DNA of 64,000 bases from Alteromonas sp. KUL106 (GTDB lineage: Bacteria; Pseudomonadota; Gammaproteobacteria; Enterobacterales; Alteromonadaceae). The stretch is taken from NCBI RefSeq assembly GCF_009811415.1, contig NZ_BLIG01000006.1, forward strand, positions 80,877-144,876, given 5' to 3'. Each line of letters begins with the position of its first letter. The stretch's first letter is position 1. The position numbers were made by a program, and so were the translations under genes. The notes beneath the pieces were generated by a model that saw nothing but the letters and a program-made list of their open reading frames with translations, made no database searches and was not told the origin of the DNA. This document shows, piece after piece, positions 1-13,641 of this stretch.

Positions 1-959
1 GACCCCATATAGCTTTGCGCTTCTTTAAACGAGCGAGCATAAATTGATAGTGACAGCAGAATAGCGGCGAACACTGCCACCACCGGCACCAACATCAAGA
101 AGATCAGCAAGAAGTCTACAAGACCAATCATCGACATGATCTTAACCACGAACTCAACGGCCATGCCTTGTGACAACACCAGCCCCCATATGGCCATGGA
201 AGAAACGGTAATAAGCGCAGTTATTATGCCCGCAGTAGCGATAGTAAAGAATTTACCCAGTACCAGCTTATGACGGTCCATCGGCGATATAAGTAGCGTT
301 TCTAATGTACCACGCTCCTTCTCACCGGCACCTAAGTCAGCCGCTGGGGCCATGGCACCTTGAAGGCACAAGATAAAAATAAAGTATGGCAGCATACCGC
401 CTAAGCGTTCACCCCACACTTCACGTTCATCGGCGACATTTTGCTTTTCTATTTTGATTGGCTTTAACAGAGCCTCTTGCTGAGTTTCATCTAGATTAAG
501 CTGCGCAAAAGCGGTCTGTTGAAAAGCATCGGTATATTCATCAATGATGTCGGATACACGCCCCATCACCTTATTAAGACCCGCATCGTTTAGATAAAGC
601 TCAATTTTATGCTGACCTGAACGCAAAACGTCGCTATCAAAGGTTTTGGGAATAACCAAGACAAAATCTAACGTTTCATTCTTGATGAGTTTGGCATAGT
701 CAGTCTCATCACCAATAGCAACCGATTCGAACTTGTCTGGTGCGTCGTTAAAAGACTGTACAATTGCAGGTGCATAAGCTTCACCAACTATCGCGTATTT
801 CAGTACTTTATTTTCAGCTTTATCCGCCGCTGAACTCATGAAAAAGAACGCAACACCGAAAATAGCTGGGAATAACAAAAGCGGTAAACCAATCATAAAT
901 ATGATGGTTTTCTTATCCCGTAAAAGCTCTTTGAATTCCTTTTTAAAGATTAACCACAT
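1..959 (-). CDS. ABC-2 type transporter permease, NatB-like (partial)
   Basis: The gene runs off the left edge of the window, so its C-terminus is missing. Reading leftward from an ATG at 959 gives a short cytoplasmic start (MWLIFKKEFKELLRDKK), one membrane segment, a long extracytoplasmic domain of roughly 140 residues, and then several membrane segments including a GTLETLLISP stretch. That layout is typical of ABC-2 permeases of the NatB/YhaP type, which export sodium or drugs with a separate ATPase. Its start overlaps the end of the upstream ATPase gene by 17 bases, so the two are translationally coupled. Substrate is not evident from sequence. Confidence 0.85.
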   Translation of the reverse strand, partial: MWLIFKKEFKELLRDKKTIIFMIGLPLLLFPAIFGVAFFFMSSAADKAENKVLKYAIVGEAYAPAIVQSFNDAPDKFESVAIGDETDYAKLIKNETLDFVLVIPKTFDSDVLRSGQHKIELYLNDAGLNKVMGRVSDIIDEYTDAFQQTAFAQLNLDETQQEALLKPIKIEKQNVADEREVWGERLGGMLPYFIFILCLQGAMAPAADLGAGEKERGTLETLLISPMDRHKLVLGKFFTIATAGIITALITVSSMAIWGLVLSQGMAVEFVVKIMSMIGLVDFLLIFLMLVPVVAVFAAILLSLSIYARSFKEAQSYMG

Positions 960-1764
960 TACTCATCTCCTCAGGATCCATTGATAGTGTTTTTAGGAAG
1001 CTCTTGTGCATTTGCCCGCCAGCTTCGTCATTACCAGACAAAGCACTAAAGGCAGCAAGCGAGTCGTTAAATACCGTTTCACCTTGGTTAATCACGGTCA
1101 CCTTGTCGCAAAGGGTTTGCACCTCATCAAGATGGTGAGTAGAGAAAATAACCGGGGTACCTTTATCTTTAAGGCGTTGAATGAATTCCATCACAGTACT
1201 CGTTGCCATAATATCAAGGCCGGTAGTCGGTTCATCAAGTACCACGAGTTCAGGCTCGTGTATAACAGCGCGGGCAATAGAGACTTTTTGCTTCATTCCT
1301 GACGAGAAGTTTTCGGCCCGTCTATCAAGGAAGGTTTGCATATCGAGTAAGTCAGCTAATTCTTCAATACGCGCGTTTATCACATTTTTCGGAATACCGT
1401 GTAACTCACCGAAGTAGCTAATATTTTCCCGGCCACTTAAACGGCCATAAAGGCCCGTTGAGCTAGATAAAAAGCCAATTTTCTTACGGGCAATATTGGG
1501 GTTGGAAAGCACATCCTCACCACCAATAATGACTTTCCCGCTATCAGGTTTAAGCGCGGTTGAAAGCATGCGAAGTGTGGTTGTTTTTCCAGCTCCGTTT
1601 GGACCCAGTAAACCAAGCACTTGCCCTTTTTCGCAAGTAAACGACACATCCCTTACCGATTGGAAATAGCGCCCTTTTAATCGCGGGTCCTTTTTTTCTT
1701 GTTCACTAAGCTTTTTTGGGTTTTCCACCTCAAAACGCTTAGCAAGGCCTGATATTTCAATCAT
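943..1764 (-). CDS. ABC transporter ATP-binding protein, NatA-like
   Basis: This is a single-domain ABC ATPase of 273 residues. The Walker A motif GPNGAGKTT lies near residue 54, the signature FSSGMKQK in the middle, and the Walker B region LVVLDEPTTGLD near residue 170, followed by a switch histidine (FSTHH). An insertion of charged residues near position 20-30 is common in NatA-type proteins. A purine-rich ribosome site (GAAGGGAA) precedes the ATG. It would energise the permease encoded directly downstream, with which it overlaps. Sodium export is a guess from family resemblance; drug or lipid export is possible. Confidence 0.85.
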   Translation of the reverse strand: MIEISGLAKRFEVENPKKLSEQEKKDPRLKGRYFQSVRDVSFTCEKGQVLGLLGPNGAGKTTTLRMLSTALKPDSGKVIIGGEDVLSNPNIARKKIGFLSSSTGLYGRLSGRENISYFGELHGIPKNVINARIEELADLLDMQTFLDRRAENFSSGMKQKVSIARAVIHEPELVVLDEPTTGLDIMATSTVMEFIQRLKDKGTPVIFSTHHLDEVQTLCDKVTVINQGETVFNDSLAAFSALSGNDEAGGQMHKSFLKTLSMDPEEMSNVVNL

Positions 1765-2016
1765 TTCCCTTCCCTCTTCTCACGTGTGGACAGTCAATAC
1801 TGTTCATTATTGTTGTAGGCTTGCTATCGCTGACAATTTTGCCTTATTCATTTTTGCGCGTGTGGTTTTTTAATATACAGCGTTAACCAACACATCCTAG
1901 TAGTCTTTACATGCAGATATTTATTACAGCATTCCTTGTTTTTATTTGTTGTACAAGTTTCAACCGTACATTAAGTGTTAGTAAATATTTCTCAATTTAC
2001 TCTGCAGCGAAGCCAT
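1765..2016. other. intergenic region between natA-like gene and recA
   Basis: No credible open reading frame is present. The left part must hold the promoter of the leftward ABC operon, but no strong -35/-10 pair stands out. The right end leads into the recA terminator. Confidence 0.5.
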
Positions 2017-2043
2017 AAAAAAACCCACCTAGCGGTGGGTTTT
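2017..2043 (-). terminator. Rho-independent terminator of recA
   Basis: A 10-bp stem (AAAACCCACC with GGTGGGTTTT) and a 4-base loop lie just after the recA stop codon. On the minus strand the hairpin is followed by a run of T residues. Confidence 0.9.
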
Positions 2044-2066
2044 CAATCTACGATTAAGCGTTCGAT

Positions 2067-3113
2067 TTACTCAGGAAGCACATCGTCTTCATGCTGAGAT
2101 ACCGGCTCTTCTGCTTTCACTGTCTTAGACAGCAGTAGCTCTTGGCGGATCTTTGTTTCAATCTCGTTAGCTATCTCTGGGTTCTCTTTCAAGAACTTCA
2201 TGACGTTCGCTTTACCTTGACCAATGCGGTCGCCCTTGTAGCTGTACCAAGCACCCGCTTTATCAACTAGCTTTTGCTTAACACCAAGGTCAATAAGCTC
2301 AGCTTCTTTGCTGATACCTTCGCCGTAGCGGATCATAAATTCAGCTTGTTTAAACGGAGGTGCAACTTTGTTCTTAACAACTTTCACGCGAGTTTCGTTA
2401 CCAACTACCTCATCGCCTTCTTTAACCGCACCAATGCGGCGAATGTCTAGACGAACAGAAGAGTAGAACTTAAGTGCGTTACCACCAGTTGTAGTTTCTG
2501 GGTTACCAAACATTACACCAATCTTCATACGAATCTGGTTAATGAAGATGCACAGTGTATTCGAGCGTTTAATATTACCAGTAAGCTTACGCAACGCTTG
2601 TGACATTAGACGTGCCTGAAGACCTACGTGAGAATCTCCCATGTCACCTTCAATTTCAGCTTTAGGTGTAAGTGCAGCAACCGAGTCAACAATAACCACA
2701 TCTACCGCACCTGAGCGTACTAGCATGTCGCAAATTTCTAGCGCTTGTTCACCTGTGTCCGGCTGAGATACCAACAATTCATCGATATTAACGCCAAGCT
2801 TCTCTGCGTATACTGGGTCGAGCGCATGCTCAGCATCAACGAACGCACAGGTTTTACCTTTCTTCTGAGCTTCAGCGATAACTTGAAGTGTTAATGTGGT
2901 TTTACCTGATGATTCAGGACCATAAATTTCTACTACACGTCCACACGGAAGACCGCCTATTCCTAGAGCGATATCAATGGTGAGTGAGCCAGTAGAAATC
3001 GCTTCAATATCCATTGCTTGGTTGTCGCCTAAACGCATGATAGCGCCTTTACCAAATTGCTTTTCAATTTGGCCAACTGCGGCGGTTAAAGCTTTTGATT
3101 TGTTATCGTCCAC
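2067..3113 (-). CDS. recA: Recombinase RecA
   Basis: RecA forms ATP-dependent filaments on single-stranded DNA, drives strand exchange and triggers LexA self-cleavage in the SOS response. The protein is 348 residues, normal for the family. It shows the Walker A motif GPESSGKTT near residue 65, the conserved MAW-like region replaced as usual by [12 protein letters not shown] near the start, the L2 loop region [24 protein letters not shown], and an acidic C-terminal tail ending EDDVLPE. It follows the pncC gene on the same strand as in many gammaproteobacteria. An SOS box and matching promoter elements lie about 100 bp upstream, and a strong terminator follows. Confidence 0.98.
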   Translation of the reverse strand: MDDNKSKALTAAVGQIEKQFGKGAIMRLGDNQAMDIEAISTGSLTIDIALGIGGLPCGRVVEIYGPESSGKTTLTLQVIAEAQKKGKTCAFVDAEHALDPVYAEKLGVNIDELLVSQPDTGEQALEICDMLVRSGAVDVVIVDSVAALTPKAEIEGDMGDSHVGLQARLMSQALRKLTGNIKRSNTLCIFINQIRMKIGVMFGNPETTTGGNALKFYSSVRLDIRRIGAVKEGDEVVGNETRVKVVKNKVAPPFKQAEFMIRYGEGISKEAELIDLGVKQKLVDKAGAWYSYKGDRIGQGKANVMKFLKENPEIANEIETKIRQELLLSKTVKAEEPVSQHEDDVLPE

Positions 3114-3194
3114 GTATATATCCTCTAGGATTTGCGGTTAAATTTTCTTTCGATGCTTTCATTGCCAACTTTGCTTTCTGGGCATGAAGGTATC

Positions 3195-3223
3195 AAATAA
3201 TGATCACATTCTATACTGTACAA
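3195..3223 (-). promoter_or_regulatory. recA promoter
   Basis: Reading leftward, TTGTAC (3218-3223) and TTATTT (3195-3200) are separated by 17 bp and fit a sigma-70 promoter. The -35 element lies inside the SOS box, as in other recA genes. Confidence 0.6.
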
Positions 3224-3231
3224 GCATACAG
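3216..3231. promoter_or_regulatory. LexA-binding SOS box upstream of recA
   Basis: CTGT-N8-ACAG occurs here (CTGTACAAGCATACAG), matching the core gammaproteobacterial LexA consensus CTG-N10-CAG. It overlaps the recA -35 element, so LexA would block transcription until SOS induction. It also lies between pncC and recA, so it separates recA from the upstream gene. Confidence 0.92.
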
Positions 3232-3246
3232 TTTCAACCCGTGTTT

Positions 3247-3786
3247 TTAATTTTCACTCAACATTTTAATCAAGTGGGTGATGGCGAAGGTGATAGCATG
3301 CTGGCGCACTTCATCCCTATTACCACTAAACACTTGCTTGATTTGTTCTGACGCCTCGCCACAAAGAAAACCAAACCACACAGTGCCCACCGGCTTTTCT
3401 TCGCTGCCACCACCGGGACCTGCAATACCACTGACCGTGACGACAAGTTGCGCACCACTGTTGCCGCGCACGCCATCCGCCATTTCCTTTACTGTTTGTT
3501 TCGACACCGCGCCGTACTCGTTTAGCGTCTGCTCTGTTACGCCCAGTATGCTTTGCTTTGCGTCATTAGAGTACGTCACCCAAGACTGGTTAAACCAATC
3601 AGAACTGCCAGCTACACTGGTAAAGGCAAACGCTATTCCACCACCTGTACACGACTCAGCGCTCGACACAGTCCAGCCTTTTTCCCTTAGTGCGTCGCCC
3701 AATACCTGAACTTGGGCAGATAATGCGCTATCAAGTATTAAAGGGGTGGCGTTTGCTGTCGAATCAGTTGAAAATGTTGTGCTCAT
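3247..3786 (-). CDS. pncC: CinA C-terminal family protein, nicotinamide-nucleotide amidase
   Basis: The 179-residue product is the stand-alone CinA C-terminal domain. It hydrolyses nicotinamide mononucleotide to nicotinate mononucleotide and ammonia in NAD recycling (family knowledge). Visible signatures are SAESCTGGGIAF near residue 42, the GAVS segment near residue 93, and VSGIAGPGGGSEEKPVGTVWFG near 120-140. There is no N-terminal COG1058 domain, which matches E. coli PncC (YgaD). The start is the ATG at 3786. It sits upstream of recA and is transcribed away from mutS. Confidence 0.93.
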   Translation of the reverse strand: MSTTFSTDSTANATPLILDSALSAQVQVLGDALREKGWTVSSAESCTGGGIAFAFTSVAGSSDWFNQSWVTYSNDAKQSILGVTEQTLNEYGAVSKQTVKEMADGVRGNSGAQLVVTVSGIAGPGGGSEEKPVGTVWFGFLCGEASEQIKQVFSGNRDEVRQHAITFAITHLIKMLSEN

Positions 3787-3911
3787 TTGGAAATACCTAA
3801 ATACACCTGTTGTGCTTTGTCAGATCTTCGCTTGATCTTAGTGGGCGTGAGTTTATCATTTATTCTCCTCAACAGGCATTAAACCCAGCAACAAATTCGC
3901 AGAGGCATTTT

Positions 3912-6551
3912 TTGGAATCACATACTCCTATGATGCGCCAATACCTGACTATTAAGGCGCAGCATCCGAATATTCTACTGTTTTATCGCATGGGCGACTT
4001 TTATGAGTTGTTTTACGACGATGCCAAAAAAGCTGCAGAACTATTGGATATTTCATTAACGGCAAGGGGTAAATCCGGCGGTGAGCCTATTCCTATGGCA
4101 GGCGTGCCTTATCATGCGGTTGAAAGCTACCTATCGCGCTTAGTAAAAATGGGCGAGTCAGTGGCCATTTGCGAACAGGTAGGCGACCCAGCCACTAGTA
4201 AAGGGCCTGTAGACCGGGCAGTACAGCGCATTGTTACACCCGGTACGGTCACTGACGAAGCGCTGTTAGAAGAACGTCGCGACAATATTCTCGCTGCTGT
4301 TTGCGGTCACAGTATGCACTATGGACTGGCAACCTTAGATGTTACAAGCGGTCGCTTTGTTGTGTTTGAATGCGACAGCGATGAAAGCTTGCTCGCTGAA
4401 ATTCAGCGCATTAACCCAGCTGAACTGCTTTACCCAGAAGGGTTTGAAAGCTTAACGCTGGTTGAGAAACGCAAAGGTCTTAGACGCCGTCCTGAATGGG
4501 AATTCGACATTGATACCGCCACAGAGCAGTTAAACGCTCAGTTTGAAACGAAAACATTAGACGGCTTTGGTATACAAGGCATCACGAAAGGTTTAGGCGC
4601 GGCGGGTTGCGTTTTACAATATGTAAAAGATACCCAGCGCACGGCTCTGCCGCACATCCGCCGCATCCAGACGGAACAGCAAGACAGCCGCGTGCAGCTT
4701 GATGCCGCCACCCGCAGGAACCTAGAACTTACCCATAATTTGTCGGGCGGGCAGGAAAATACGCTGTTTAGCGTGATGGATACCACCACTACGGCCATGG
4801 GCAGTCGTATGCTACAGCGGGTTATTCACTCGCCTTTGACCGATCAACATGAACTGCACAGCCGCTTAGATGCTGTTGAAACCTTTATTAACGATGACCC
4901 TGAAGATATTCGCACTGGGCTAAAGCACATTGGTGATATTGAACGTATTATGGCCCGCTTAGCCCTTCGCTCTGCGCGCCCTCGCGACTTTGCTCGCCTA
5001 AAAAATGCGTTTAATGCACTGCCTGACTTACAAAATGCCCTCGCTCGGTTCGATACAGGGCAAATCAGAAGTATCAGCGAAACTATTGGCACTTACCCTG
5101 AACTTCAAGCCCTGCTAAACAATGCCATTATCGATAATCCGCCCGTGGTAATACGGGATGGCGGCGTAATTGCCGAAGGCTACAACGCCGAGCTTGATGA
5201 GCTTCGCAAACTATCACAAGGTGCCACCGACTATTTAGATGCCATGGAGCAACGTGAGCGCGAACGCACGGGAATTTCTACGCTTAAAGTGGGTTATAAC
5301 AGAGTTCACGGGTTCTTTATTGAAATTAGCCGAGCGAACAGTGCCTTAGCACCTGCAGAATATATTCGAAGACAAACCCTTAAAAACACTGAACGTTACA
5401 TAACACCAGAACTTAAAGAGCATGAGGATAAAGTATTGAGCAGCCAAGGCGCTGCGCTCGCCCTTGAAAAGCAGCTCTATGAAGCCTTGTTCGACAACTT
5501 TGCACCACACCTAAACAATTTAATAGAAACCGCAGCGGCGCTTGCCAAGCTTGACGTGCTGTGCTGCTTTGCTGAGCGTGCTGTGTCCCTTGATTGGTAT
5601 CGACCTCACTTGAGCCAAGAATGTGCGCTGACTTATGATGCCGGTCGCCACCCTGTGGTTGAGAACGTAATGAAAGACCCTTTCATTGCTAACCCACTTC
5701 AGCTAGACACTGAGCGTCGCATGCTGATTATTACCGGTCCAAACATGGGGGGTAAGTCGACCTACATGCGTCAAACTGCCCTTATTGCTTTGTTGGCCTG
5801 CATTGGTAGTTTTGTCCCTGCGGAAAATGCCCACATCGGAAAACTTGATCGTATCTTCACGCGAATTGGTGCATCAGACGATTTGGCATCTGGTCGCTCT
5901 ACCTTCATGGTAGAGATGACAGAAACAGCAAACATTCTCAATAATGCCACTGAGAATTCATTGGTGTTAATGGATGAAATTGGTCGTGGCACCAGCACAT
6001 ACGACGGCTTGTCACTCGCATGGGCCTGTGCGAGTTACTTGGCAAAGCAGCTGAATGCTTATACGCTTTTTGCTACACATTACTTCGAACTGACTGAGCT
6101 ACCAGAAACGCAAACTGGGGTCGTTAACGTCCATCTAGATGCAATGGAATTTGAAGATACCATACGTTTTATGCACACCGTATCGGAGGGCGCAGCAAGC
6201 AAAAGCTTTGGTTTACAGGTAGCCCAGCTTGCTGGCGTACCAAAAGCCGTCATCAAAGCAGCGCAACAGAAACTCGCGGTATTAGAATCGTCACATATTA
6301 TGATCAGCGATGAAGGCGAGATTGGGGAATCTAGCGGTAAACCAAGTACCCCAAACAGCCCGCTAGGGAACGCTAACCAAGCTAGTGCGTCGACACGTTT
6401 AGCGTCTAAATCCCAAGGCCAAGCCGAAATGCTATTCCCTGATAAACCACATCCTGTGATAGAGGCTCTTGAAAACTTATCACCGGATGAGTTGTCACCG
6501 CGTCAAGCTCTTGACCTTATTTACACGCTCAAGCGTTTAAGCCAATCTTAA
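3912..6551 (+). CDS. mutS: DNA mismatch repair protein MutS
   Basis: MutS recognises mispaired bases and starts mismatch repair with MutL. The N-terminal mismatch-binding segment begins [10 protein letters not shown] and contains [15 protein letters not shown], including the mismatch-contacting F-x-E motif. The C-terminal ATPase has [13 protein letters not shown], the [12 protein letters not shown]alker B region and [12 protein letters not shown] Ser/Asn-rich linker precedes the C-terminal dimerisation tail. I chose the TTG at 3912: AGAGG lies 6 bases upstream and homology starts right there, giving 879 residues. An ATG at 3810 would add about 34 unconserved residues inside the pncC-mutS intergenic region. 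Confidence 0.96.
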   Translation: MESHTPMMRQYLTIKAQHPNILLFYRMGDFYELFYDDAKKAAELLDISLTARGKSGGEPIPMAGVPYHAVESYLSRLVKMGESVAICEQVGDPATSKGPVDRAVQRIVTPGTVTDEALLEERRDNILAAVCGHSMHYGLATLDVTSGRFVVFECDSDESLLAEIQRINPAELLYPEGFESLTLVEKRKGLRRRPEWEFDIDTATEQLNAQFETKTLDGFGIQGITKGLGAAGCVLQYVKDTQRTALPHIRRIQTEQQDSRVQLDAATRRNLELTHNLSGGQENTLFSVMDTTTTAMGSRMLQRVIHSPLTDQHELHSRLDAVETFINDDPEDIRTGLKHIGDIERIMARLALRSARPRDFARLKNAFNALPDLQNALARFDTGQIRSISETIGTYPELQALLNNAIIDNPPVVIRDGGVIAEGYNAELDELRKLSQGATDYLDAMEQRERERTGISTLKVGYNRVHGFFIEISRANSALAPAEYIRRQTLKNTERYITPELKEHEDKVLSSQGAALALEKQLYEALFDNFAPHLNNLIETAAALAKLDVLCCFAERAVSLDWYRPHLSQECALTYDAGRHPVVENVMKDPFIANPLQLDTERRMLIITGPNMGGKSTYMRQTALIALLACIGSFVPAENAHIGKLDRIFTRIGASDDLASGRSTFMVEMTETANILNNATENSLVLMDEIGRGTSTYDGLSLAWACASYLAKQLNAYTLFATHYFELTELPETQTGVVNVHLDAMEFEDTIRFMHTVSEGAASKSFGLQVAQLAGVPKAVIKAAQQKLAVLESSHIMISDEGEIGESSGKPSTPNSPLGNANQASASTRLASKSQGQAEMLFPDKPHPVIEALENLSPDELSPRQALDLIYTLKRLSQS

Positions 6552-6560
6552 AATTGTGCA

Positions 6561-6597
6561 TCATGTGGGCAAATTGATTGTCTGCCCACATGATTTT
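6561..6597 (+). terminator. mutS terminator
   Basis: An 11-bp stem (TCATGTGGGCA with TGCCCACATGA) closes an 11-base loop and is followed by TTTT. It lies right after mutS and overlaps the pyrG promoter region. Confidence 0.75.
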
Positions 6598-6606
6598 GCG
6601 TATACT
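6578..6606 (+). promoter_or_regulatory. probable pyrG promoter
   Basis: TTGTCT (6578-6583) and TATACT (6601-6606) are 17 bp apart, a good sigma-70 match. The -35 element lies in the mutS terminator hairpin. The transcript would carry a leader of about 75 bases before pyrG. Confidence 0.6.
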
Positions 6607-6642
6607 ATCGCCCCGTCCAAAGTGTAGCTGGTTTTGTTCTAA

Positions 6643-8319
<1,677 letters not shown>

Positions 8320-8369
8320 TTTCTAATAAAAGGGGCGCTCTCTCCCGTTGCGCCCCATTCAATTGTTGA

Positions 8370-9671
<1,302 letters not shown>

Positions 9672-9693
9672 TTAGCGCCTGTTAAAATGATGA

Positions 9694-9721
9694 AAAGCCG
9701 CTTTATGAAGCGGCTTTTTTG
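9694..9721 (+). terminator. eno terminator
   Basis: An 11-bp stem (AAAAGCCGCTT with AAGCGGCTTTT) with loop TATG is followed by a T run. Confidence 0.92.
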
Positions 9722-9803
9722 TGTCTACTTTTCGATCTGAGTAGCATCAAACGATTAATCTTGCTAGGGTTAAAGAACGACAGATAAGTATTCGACACCC
9801 CCA

Positions 9804-10526
9804 ATGGCTGTAGGCGACAAACTCTCCCATTCTCAAGCTGGCTTTTTCGGTGAAGCAGGTGAACTCGGCGGAAGCCATCCGCTGTTCAATGAAATATGCA
9901 CCGCCTTGTATGAAAGGGAGGTTATTTCTCTTGCGCACAGTAACATCAAGAACCTTTCATTACTTAAGCGTCGAATGGGCGGGCTTCCCTATCACGTGAA
10001 AGCTATTGCTCGATACATGATAAATAACAGCAGCTCAAATAATCCATCCCCCCTAAAAACGGATACCCATAATGGAAGTTGGTATGCCAAGCAATCTGCA
10101 AAGTGCCCCGGTATTAATCATTTGGACGATGTAGAAAAGCGAGAACAGTGGTATAGGAAAAACGCTAGGTATGGCCTAGTTGTACCTGTTTTGATTTTAA
10201 ATATGGAAGGCTCACACATTGAGCTTGATTCAATTGATATGGTAAATCAAGACAACACCCAGCTTCATCTGAACAAAAACGGGTGGTTTGCCAACTCGGG
10301 GGAATGCATTCACTCAACGACACTACGCGATGATTTCGAAGCGAGCGCGGCACTGTCAGTTCAAAACAAAATACTATTGCGTCCTTCAAAGGCGATAATG
10401 ACCGCTGCATGCAGTGGACACGCATGGAGCTATAAATCCAAGCGTACTCCACGCGCTTTGTCCCTTCGTGAAATGCGCTTATCTACTCAAATTAACTGGA
10501 AAAACTTTACGCTGCTTAGTAGGTAA
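9804..10526 (+). CDS. hypothetical protein, 240 residues
   Basis: I do not recognise the family. The product has no obvious signal peptide or membrane segment. It is fairly basic, with Trp- and His-containing patches (NGSWYAKQSAKCPG, HAWSYKSKRTPRALS) and ends in a basic tail. The start is uncertain: there is no strong ribosome site at 9804. It stands alone between the eno terminator and the leu leader, on the same strand as both. It could be a lineage-specific gene or a decaying one; the long open frame argues for coding. Confidence 0.5.
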   Translation: MAVGDKLSHSQAGFFGEAGELGGSHPLFNEICTALYEREVISLAHSNIKNLSLLKRRMGGLPYHVKAIARYMINNSSSNNPSPLKTDTHNGSWYAKQSAKCPGINHLDDVEKREQWYRKNARYGLVVPVLILNMEGSHIELDSIDMVNQDNTQLHLNKNGWFANSGECIHSTTLRDDFEASAALSVQNKILLRPSKAIMTAACSGHAWSYKSKRTPRALSLREMRLSTQINWKNFTLLSR

Positions 10527-10698
10527 CAATGTCGCCACAAGAATAAAAAGCTAATAAAAACGCATAAAAAGCCACAAACTCCCTTCCGTCTTTATAGTCA
10601 AATTTAGTACAAACATCCTAATCAACATCAGACATTCAAACTAAGCCCCCTTCTGAATGAGTGATATTACTGACTACGTTGACCTCACACTAAGACTG

Positions 10699-10716
10699 TT
10701 AGGATGAGCATCCTAA
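10699..10716. repeat. short inverted repeat upstream of leu promoter
   Basis: TTAGGAT and ATCCTAA flank GAGC, a 7-bp dyad about 60 bp upstream of the leu -35 element. It could be an operator, but nothing else supports this. The rest of 10527-10770 shows no gene. Confidence 0.3.
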
Positions 10717-10772
10717 ATAATCAAAAGAAAGCATTTATACACGAAAAATATAGTCATTATTGTAATCAATGG

Positions 10773-10801
10773 TTGACCTCTTCATGCCACATGGGTACAT
10801 T
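10773..10801 (+). promoter_or_regulatory. probable leu operon promoter
   Basis: TTGACC (10773-10778) and TACATT (10796-10801) are 17 bp apart. Transcription would start about 30 bases before the leuL start codon. Confidence 0.5.
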
Positions 10802-10838
10802 GTCGCTATCAACTTGGTCAGCAAAGAAACAATAGCAA

Positions 10839-10895
10839 ATGCGTACTCGTTTTCTTCTATCTCTACTCCTTATGGCAGCCAGACTGCACGGGTAG
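10839..10895 (+). CDS. leuL: leu operon leader peptide
   Basis: This 18-codon open frame encodes MRTRFLLSLLLMAARLHG. Five of its six Leu codons fall within six positions (CTT CTA Ser CTA CTC CTT), the classic control codons of leucine attenuation. It lies directly upstream of leuA, followed by a Rho-independent terminator at 10922-10950. The 3' end of the leader (GCACGGG, 10886-10892) is complementary to the left arm of the terminator stem (CCCGTGC, 10926-10932), so an antiterminator can form when ribosomes stall on Leu codons. Confidence 0.88.
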   Translation: MRTRFLLSLLLMAARLHG

Positions 10896-10921
10896 ATTGC
10901 GACCAGCGATTTAAATTTACA

Positions 10922-10950
10922 AAAACCCGTGCCGAGCACGGGTTTTTTTT
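10922..10950 (+). terminator. leu attenuator terminator
   Basis: An 11-bp stem (AAAACCCGTGC with GCACGGGTTTT) with loop CGA and a long T tract sits 25 bp before leuA and 27 bp after leuL. Its left arm can instead pair with the end of the leader peptide coding region. Confidence 0.92.
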
Positions 10951-10974
10951 TAACTATTCAACTGAGAGAGCGTC

Positions 10975-12534
10975 ATGACAAATCAAGTGAAGATCTTTGA
11001 TACCACATTGCGAGACGGTGAGCAGGCCTTACCTGCAAGCCTAAGTGCCAAAGAGAAATTACAGATCGCGCTGGCGCTCGAACGGTTAGGCGTAGACATT
11101 ATCGAAGCGGGCTTTCCTGTATCGTCGCCGGGTGACTTTCGCTCTGTACAAATGATCGCGAAAGAAGTTAAAAACGCCACTGTTTGTGGGCTGTCTCGCG
11201 CATTACCTGGAGACATTGACGCATGCGGACAAGCTTTGAGCGTTGCAGAGCAGTTTAGAATTCACACCTTTATTGCAACGTCTGAAATTCACGTGGGCGC
11301 CAAACTTCGCAAGTCACAAGACGAAATTGTTGAGATGGCAGTCAAAGCGGTAAAACACGCAAGACAATATACAGATGACGTGGAGTTTTCATGTGAAGAC
11401 GCAGGTCGCACCCACATAGATTATTTATGCCGTATGGTAGAAGCAGCAATCAGTGCTGGTGCGACGACCGTTAACATCCCCGATACCGTAGGCTATACCA
11501 CACCGACTGAGTTCGGCGGTATTATCCAACAATTGTTTAACCGTGTTCCCAACATAGACAAAGCGACAATCTCCGTACATTGTCATAACGACTTAGGGTT
11601 AGCCGTAGCAAATTCATTAGCGGCGGTTGAGCAAGGTGCAAGACAGGTCGAGTGTACCATTAACGGTATCGGAGAACGTGCCGGTAATGCGTCACTAGAA
11701 GAAATTGCCATGATATTACAAACCCGCAAGAACATGTTGGGTTTCGAAACAAACATCAATTCTACGGAAATTTCACGCACATCAAAGCTTGTCAGTCAGC
11801 TTTGCAATATGCCTGTGCAGGCCAACAAAGCGATTGTGGGCGCAAATGCATTCAGCCACTCATCAGGTATTCACCAAGACGGTGTATTAAAAGCACAAAA
11901 TACCTATGAAATCATGACCCCAGAAAGCGTGGGTATTAACAAAAACAACCTTAATCTAACATCACGCTCTGGTCGTCATGTAATAAAGCATCGCCTAACC
12001 GAACTTGGCTATAAAACAGAAGATTATGATTTAGAAGCGGTGTATGACGCCTTCTTGAAGTTAGCGGATAAGAAAGGCCAAGTATACGACTATGACCTTG
12101 AAGCCTTGTTGTTCTTCGACAAACAGAAGCATGATCAAGCTCATTTCCAGCTACTTTATCTTCAAGCGAATTCAGGACGAGAAATTATTCCAAGTGCTAC
12201 CGTTAAAATGAAGGTGGGTACTGAAGAAATTACTCAATCAAGCATCGGAAATGGGCCGGTAGATGCAGCTTATAAGGCGATTATGTCTATACTAGGTCAC
12301 GAAGATTTAGAAGTTGTGGACTTCAAGCTAGATTCAAAAGGTGAAGGTGCCGACGCCTTGGCGCAAGTTAGCGTTATCGCAACCTACAAAGGCCGCCGTT
12401 TCCACGGAATTGGCCTCGCTACCGACATTGTCGAAGCCGGTGTTAAAGCACTGATCTTCGTATTAAACAACACTTATTTGGCCGATCAAATTGATCAGCA
12501 GAAAAATCAACAAGAACGCGTTGCAGGAGTATAA
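10975..12534 (+). CDS. leuA: 2-isopropylmalate synthase
   Basis: LeuA condenses acetyl-CoA with 2-ketoisovalerate, the first committed step of leucine synthesis. The 519-residue protein has the [10 protein letters not shown] motif at residue 8, the [13 protein letters not shown] metal-binding motif, the [13 protein letters not shown] segment, and a C-terminal regulatory domain (from about residue 390) that binds leucine for feedback inhibition. It is the first structural gene of leuABCD, behind the attenuator. Its stop codon directly abuts the leuB ATG. Confidence 0.98.
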   Translation: MTNQVKIFDTTLRDGEQALPASLSAKEKLQIALALERLGVDIIEAGFPVSSPGDFRSVQMIAKEVKNATVCGLSRALPGDIDACGQALSVAEQFRIHTFIATSEIHVGAKLRKSQDEIVEMAVKAVKHARQYTDDVEFSCEDAGRTHIDYLCRMVEAAISAGATTVNIPDTVGYTTPTEFGGIIQQLFNRVPNIDKATISVHCHNDLGLAVANSLAAVEQGARQVECTINGIGERAGNASLEEIAMILQTRKNMLGFETNINSTEISRTSKLVSQLCNMPVQANKAIVGANAFSHSSGIHQDGVLKAQNTYEIMTPESVGINKNNLNLTSRSGRHVIKHRLTELGYKTEDYDLEAVYDAFLKLADKKGQVYDYDLEALLFFDKQKHDQAHFQLLYLQANSGREIIPSATVKMKVGTEEITQSSIGNGPVDAAYKAIMSILGHEDLEVVDFKLDSKGEGADALAQVSVIATYKGRRFHGIGLATDIVEAGVKALIFVLNNTYLADQIDQQKNQQERVAGV

Positions 12535-13632
<1,098 letters not shown>

Positions 13633-13641
13633 AAAGACCCC

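Noticed and set aside
3278..3709. 143-residue frame opposite pncC
   Set aside because: It lies antisense to a well-supported gene, has no family pattern and no ribosome site.
3810..3911. N-terminal extension of MutS from the ATG at 3810
   Set aside because: No ribosome site, no conserved residues, and it fills the short divergent space with pncC. The TTG at 3912 has AGAGG at the right distance and homology begins there.
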